From NCBI RefSeq assembly GCF_024809975.1, contig NZ_JANUDY010000012.1, forward strand, positions 1-64,000: a DNA stretch of 64,000 nt. The letters run 5' to 3'. Shown here in pieces: positions 60,596 through 64,000 of the stretch. The position numbers and the translations under genes were made by a program. Source of the stretch: Comamonas sp. BIGb0152. GTDB taxonomy: Bacteria > Pseudomonadota > Gammaproteobacteria > Burkholderiales > Burkholderiaceae_C. Positions within the stretch are counted from its first letter, which is position 1, and each line of letters starts with the position of its first letter. The notes below the pieces were generated by a model, which saw only the letters and a program-made list of their open reading frames with translations, did no database searches and was not told where the DNA came from.

Positions 60596-61867
60596 ATGCG
60601 CCAACGCCCCCTTATCCTGCTGACCTTTGCCGTGCTGGCCGCCCATGGGCTGCTGCTGGCCTGGCCCGGGGTGCAGGAAGCGATGAGAAAGGCGCGCATC
60701 ACCGGCAGCACCCCTCAGGAGCTGCGCTTTGAGGTGCGCCAGATAGCGCCACCGCCCCCTGCAGCCATTCCGCCTGCGCCCACGCCGGCCTCGCGGCCCA
60801 GCATGGCGCAAGCAGCCCCTGCCGCCCTCCGGCCCCAAGTACAAAAAGCCCCACCGCAGCAGGCACCTGCCAGCCGCGCCAGCGTGGGCCCCAAAGCCCT
60901 TGAGAACATGGCTGACAAACCTGCCGCCGCAGACACCGCCCCTGCGGTGGAGGCCGAAGCGGCACCCGCAGCACCATCGGCACTGGACCAGCTGCTCGCA
61001 TCAGGCGAGCCCACCCCGGCGCCCGCGCCCGAGACCACCCCCGGCTCCGCCGCCGACCTTCAGCCGCTCAATGGGGTGGCCGGCCAGGGCGAATCCAGCG
61101 CCACCCAAAATCCGCCCGCCCCTGAAGCCAAGACCGGCACGGATGCGCCCAACGCCAGCGAACCAGCGCCCACCATCGGCATTGGCAGCGCAGGCTATGC
61201 CGGCCCCCTGCCGGCGATCAAGCTGCCGCCCTCGGCGCAGCTGCAGTTCCAGGCCAAGGGTTCGGCCAAGGGCTTCCAGTACTCCGCCAAGGCGCAACTG
61301 GTGTTCAAGACCGATGGCCTGCGCTACCAGGCCGAGCAGCAGGTGTCTGCCTTTTTAATGGGCAGCCGCAGCCAGACCAGCTCCGGCCGGGTGACGCCCC
61401 ATGGCCTTGCGCCCCAGCGCTTTGTTGACAACGCGCGGCGCGAGCGCAGTGCCGAGCTGGATACCGAGGCAGGCCGCATCCGCTACAGCGACGGGGACGA
61501 GCCCCAGGCCGTGAGCGCTGGCGTGCAGGACCGGCTGTCGATCTTTCTGCAGTTGTCCAGCATGGTGGCCGCCAATCCCGAGCGCTATGCCCCCGGCACC
61601 ACCGTCGCCATCAATGTGACCAGTGCGCGCAGTGCCGAGGTGTGGACTTTTGTGGTCGATGGCCCCGAGACCCTGGATTTGCCCGCCGGCCCCACGGCGA
61701 CCCTGCGCCTGACCCGCCAGCCGCGCAAGGGCCAGGACCAAAGCGCCCACCTCTGGCTGGCACCCACGCTGCAGTACCTGCCGGTGCGCATTCGCCTGTC
61801 CCAGTCCAACGGCGATTTTGCCGACCTGCAACTGCAGGCCGCGACGGTGGACAAGACCCCACCGTGA
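60596..61867 (+). CDS. DUF3108 exported protein with proline/alanine-rich linker
   Basis: The 423-residue protein has an N-terminal hydrophobic anchor (LILLTFAVLAAHGLLLAW), then a long Pro/Ala-rich linker (about residues 48-195) and a C-terminal DUF3108 domain (QLQFQAKGSAKGFQYSAKAQLVFKTDGLRYQAEQQVSAFLMGSRSQTSSG; DRLSIFLQLSSMV; LRLTRQPRKGQDQSAHLWLAPTLQYLPVRIRLSQSNG). Such proteins sit in the periplasm, tethered to the inner membrane; function unknown, with DUF3108 members linked to envelope lipid or polymer handling. It follows IclR by 48 bp. Confidence 0.82.
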   Translation: MRQRPLILLTFAVLAAHGLLLAWPGVQEAMRKARITGSTPQELRFEVRQIAPPPPAAIPPAPTPASRPSMAQAAPAALRPQVQKAPPQQAPASRASVGPKALENMADKPAAADTAPAVEAEAAPAAPSALDQLLASGEPTPAPAPETTPGSAADLQPLNGVAGQGESSATQNPPAPEAKTGTDAPNASEPAPTIGIGSAGYAGPLPAIKLPPSAQLQFQAKGSAKGFQYSAKAQLVFKTDGLRYQAEQQVSAFLMGSRSQTSSGRVTPHGLAPQRFVDNARRERSAELDTEAGRIRYSDGDEPQAVSAGVQDRLSIFLQLSSMVAANPERYAPGTTVAINVTSARSAEVWTFVVDGPETLDLPAGPTATLRLTRQPRKGQDQSAHLWLAPTLQYLPVRIRLSQSNGDFADLQLQAATVDKTPP

Positions 61868-62071
61868 TCGCCTGCCAGCCCGGACCTGCCCCAGGCCTGC
61901 GGCTGCGCTGTACGACAAAGCCGTAGCGATACGTCCCTGATTTGCGACGTTTGGCTGTAAAAACGCCTGCAATTGTCAGGAATGCCATCAAAACCTGCTA
62001 CAACGGGTTTGTGGACGCAGGCTTGCAAATCCGCAAACTGCCACCACCTGCACTTCACAAGGAGGAACATC

Positions 62072-62377
62072 ATGCAAATGATTTATGACTCGGACTCTTT
62101 TGTGGTGTTGCACCTGACGCCAGAACTGCCCCTGTCCAACGATGGTGCTTCCGTCACCACCCCCACGATCACCGAACCGCTGCGCCACCTGCAGCGCCAG
62201 GGCTTTGAGATTGTGGACAAGCGCAGCGGCAAAGAGCTGTACCTGGATGGCGCCTGGGCAGAGATGTTCCACCAGCAAATCCAGGCCTGGCAAACCAATG
62301 CGCCAACCGAAGAAGAAGTCGAGGCCACCTTAGACCGCTACACCGGTCTGGCCCAGCAACCGGTCATCGTGCACTGA
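62072..62377 (+). CDS. DUF3567 protein
   Basis: The 101-residue cytosolic protein matches the DUF3567 family of Burkholderiales: MQMIYDSDSFVVLHL, ITEPLRHLQRQGFEIVDKRSGKELYLDGAWAEMFHQQIQAW and a C-terminal EEVEATLDRYTGLAQQP. AAGGAGG lies six bases before the ATG at 62072, which fixes the start. Function unknown. Confidence 0.85.
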   Translation: MQMIYDSDSFVVLHLTPELPLSNDGASVTTPTITEPLRHLQRQGFEIVDKRSGKELYLDGAWAEMFHQQIQAWQTNAPTEEEVEATLDRYTGLAQQPVIVH

Positions 62378-62464
62378 TCCCCAGCACAGCACCACCCCAT
62401 CCCAGCTGTTTGCGTACCCTCCAGGCGCAGACAGCTTTTTTTTGGCCAAAACAGCCCTGACCGC

Positions 62465-62495
62465 TTGACTTGGAGTGCGCTCTAACTTCGACAAT
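62465..62495 (+). promoter_or_regulatory. MerR-type promoter with 19-bp spacer
   Basis: TTGACT (62465-62470) and GACAAT (62490-62495) are separated by 19 bp, and the spacer holds the dyad TTGGAGTGCGCTCTAA, the typical over-long spacer and operator of MerR-controlled promoters. Transcription would begin at or next to the ATG at 62502, so the mRNA may be leaderless. Confidence 0.7.
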
Positions 62496-62501
62496 GCCTG
62501 C

Positions 62502-62918
62502 ATGGAACCACCCCTCCGCATCGAAGAAGCAGCGCAACGCACCGGGCTGAGCGCCCACACCTTGCGCTATTACGAACGCATCGGCCTGATTGCAGCGGTG
62601 CCGCGCGCAGCCGGCGGCCAGCGCCGCTATGCCGCCAGCGACCTGGCCTGGATTGCCTTTCTGACGCGGCTGCGCACCACCCACATGCCCATCCAGCAAA
62701 TGCGCTTGTTCGCCGCGCTGCGCAGCGCGGGCGACAGCACCGTACCCGCCCGGCGCCAGCTGCTGCAAACGCATCTGGCCGACGTGCAGGCCCAGATCAC
62801 CGCCATGCAACAGGCAGCCCAGGCGTTAGAGGCCAAGATCAGGCACTACCAGGCGTTGGAGGCATCCACATCACCCAGCAAGCATGCGGGTCAGCACAAA
62901 GGCATTCACCATGACTGA
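62502..62918 (+). CDS. MerR-family transcription regulator
   Basis: The 138-residue protein has a MerR helix-turn-helix (LRIEEAAQRTGLSAHTLRYYERIGLI, then RRYAASDLAWIAFLTRLRTTHMPIQQMRLFA), a coiled-coil dimer helix (VQAQITAMQQAAQALEAKI) and a His-containing tail without conserved metal Cys, as in the NmlR/AdhR-type aldehyde or redox sensors. The ATG at 62502 is chosen over 62475 because the promoter overlaps the latter. It overlaps the next gene by 8 bases, so it surely regulates its own operon. Confidence 0.85.
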   Translation: MEPPLRIEEAAQRTGLSAHTLRYYERIGLIAAVPRAAGGQRRYAASDLAWIAFLTRLRTTHMPIQQMRLFAALRSAGDSTVPARRQLLQTHLADVQAQITAMQQAAQALEAKIRHYQALEASTSPSKHAGQHKGIHHD

Positions 62919-63291
62919 AATGACACGTTACCAACGCGGCCTGAACAAGCTGCGTGAAATCGATGGCCACGCTGGCGAACAGGTGCTGGCCAGCCTGGCC
63001 GATATCGCGCCAGACTTTGCCCAGTACCTGATCGAATTCCCTTTTGGCGACATCTACAGCCGCCCAGGGCTGGATCTGAAAAGTCGCGAGATCGCGACGG
63101 TTGCGGCCCTCACCGCCATGGGCCATGCGGCCCCGCAGCTGAAGGTGCACATCCAGGCGGCGTTGAATGTGGGCTGCAGCCAGGAGGAAGTGGTCGAGAC
63201 CATCATGCAGATGGCGGTCTATGCCGGTTTTCCAGCCGCACTCAACGGGCTGTCGGTAGCCAAGGAAGTTTTTGCGCAGCGCTCGGCATAG
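62911..63291 (+). CDS. Carboxymuconolactone decarboxylase-family protein
   Basis: The 126-residue protein has the CMD fold pattern: GLDLKSREIATVAALTAMGHAAPQLKVHIQAALNVGCSQEEVVETIMQMAVYAGFPAALNGL, the catalytic-type region of PcaC-like gamma-carboxymuconolactone decarboxylases. The AhpD CxxC is absent, so it is not a peroxidase. As the partner of a MerR regulator it more likely belongs to the stress-related CMD enzymes. AAAGG lies eight bases before the ATG at 62911, within the merR gene end. Confidence 0.85.
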   Translation: MTEMTRYQRGLNKLREIDGHAGEQVLASLADIAPDFAQYLIEFPFGDIYSRPGLDLKSREIATVAALTAMGHAAPQLKVHIQAALNVGCSQEEVVETIMQMAVYAGFPAALNGLSVAKEVFAQRSA

Positions 63292-63300
63292 AGGGGCTGA

Positions 63301-64000
63301 TCAGCGGAAAAATCCCGATGGTGTCTGCCCAAACTGGCGCTTGAACATGGTGGCAAATGCGCCGGGGCTGTCATAGCCCAGCGCCAAGGCAACCTCGATC
63401 ACCTTCTGGCCTTGCGCCAGCAGCTCCAGCGCCTGCAACAGCCGGGCCTGCTGGCGCCAGCGGGCAAAGCCCATGCCGGTGTCGCGCAGAAAAAGCCGTT
63501 GCAAGGTCTTGGGGTCCACCTCGAAGTGCTGGGCCCAATCAGCCAGCGTGGCCTGGTCCTCGGGCTTGCGCTGGATATGCTGGCAGATGCGCTTCAGCCG
63601 GGGATCGGCCGGGTTGGGCAAATGCATGGGCAGCACTGGCAGCGCCTGCAGCTCATCGAGCAAAAGCCGCATCAGCCGGCCGTCGCGCGACTCGGGGGCA
63701 TACGGCAAATCAATCTCCATGGCCGCGCGGATCAGCTCGCGCAGCAGCGGCGAGATACCCACCACCTGGGCCTGCTCGGCCAGGCCGGGCGCGGCATGGG
63801 GGCGCACAAAGAGGCTGCGCATGCGCACCTCGCCGATATGGCGCACCAGGTGCTCGGTGCCCGCGGGCATCCAAATACCGCGCGTGGGCGGCACAATCCA
63901 CTGGCCGCCTTCGGAGGCGACCAGCATCACGCCATGCACCGCATGGATGAGTTGGTGGTGGAAAGGGTGGCGGTGCGTGCCAGTGCTGCTGCCCGGCGCA
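63301..64000 (-). CDS. AraC-family regulator with cupin domain, N-terminus cut by window end
   Basis: About 233 residues are visible to the window edge; the frame stays open beyond a GTG at 63939 with HRHPFHHQLIHAVHGVMLVASEGG, the start of the cupin sensing domain (GIWMPAGTEHLVRH). The C-terminal AraC double helix-turn-helix is complete (TLADWAQHFEVDPKTLQRLFLRDTGMGFARWRQQARLLQALELLAQGQKVIEVALALGYDSPGAFATMFKRQFGQTP). The true start lies outside the window. It converges with the CMD gene. Confidence 0.88.
   Translation of the reverse strand, partial: APGSSTGTHRHPFHHQLIHAVHGVMLVASEGGQWIVPPTRGIWMPAGTEHLVRHIGEVRMRSLFVRPHAAPGLAEQAQVVGISPLLRELIRAAMEIDLPYAPESRDGRLMRLLLDELQALPVLPMHLPNPADPRLKRICQHIQRKPEDQATLADWAQHFEVDPKTLQRLFLRDTGMGFARWRQQARLLQALELLAQGQKVIEVALALGYDSPGAFATMFKRQFGQTPSGFFR

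Overview
The window is high-GC, densely packed DNA that looks like a chromosome segment of a Comamonadaceae beta-proteobacterium, most likely Comamonas or a close relative. The basis is the set of lineage-typical families: Bug/TctC-type binding proteins, DUF1840 and DUF3567 proteins, exosortase H, an FmdA/FmdB formamidase locus and Urt-type ABC transporters. No rRNA, tRNA, CRISPR or prophage was seen. The only clear mobile DNA is a small MITE-like element near the left end (80-246) with two probable relics (33252-33299 and 51042-51086). A 121-bp tandem array lies at 52638-53081.

Layout. 0.1-3.6 kb: a GV-rich lipoprotein, an MFS exporter, then exosortase H with its partner membrane protein. 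3.7-8.0 kb: a 1417-residue DUF11-repeat surface protein ending in an exosortase-type sorting signal, behind a leader that may be a structured RNA. 8.9-10.9 kb: htpG with a clear sigma-32-type promoter. 11.2-16.8 kb: a compact six-gene operon resembling a chaperone-usher system but with an atypical outer-membrane barrel. 16.8-22.6 kb: amidase, a triple-repeat helix-turn-helix protein, an RluF-like pseudouridine synthase with a long disordered arm, small exported proteins, a Crp/Fnr regulator and acyl-CoA-binding protein. 23.0-31.6 kb: an acyl-CoA ligase, a complete Liv-type ABC importer and a PaaK-like ligase in one operon. 31.6-32.7 kb: a Fic protein.

32.8-44.0 kb is a coherent amide utilisation unit. 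A Urt/Fmd-type ABC importer, formamidase FmdA and FmdB are read leftward. Divergent to them are a histidine kinase fused to an NCS1-type permease domain and a LuxR-type response regulator. Two perfect palindromes lie between the arms at positions suited to an activator of the importer operon.

44.4-53.8 kb holds a Bug protein, cyclopropane fatty acid synthase with DUF1840, a molybdopterin oxidoreductase translationally coupled to an M14-type peptidase, an M20 amidohydrolase, the tandem array and a HAD dehalogenase. 54.0-60.5 kb is a homogentisate catabolic region (hmgA, fahA and a Bug protein, with a divergent MarR regulator) followed by a second fumarylacetoacetase-family gene with a divergent IclR regulator. 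60.6-64.0 kb holds DUF3108 and DUF3567 proteins, a MerR regulator overlapping a carboxymuconolactone decarboxylase-family gene, and an AraC regulator cut by the window end.

Together the genes suggest a metabolically versatile soil or water bacterium taking up amides, aromatic or acyl acids and carboxylates, with two separate surface-protein systems. Functional calls rest on recognised motifs and family resemblance by eye. No database search was run.
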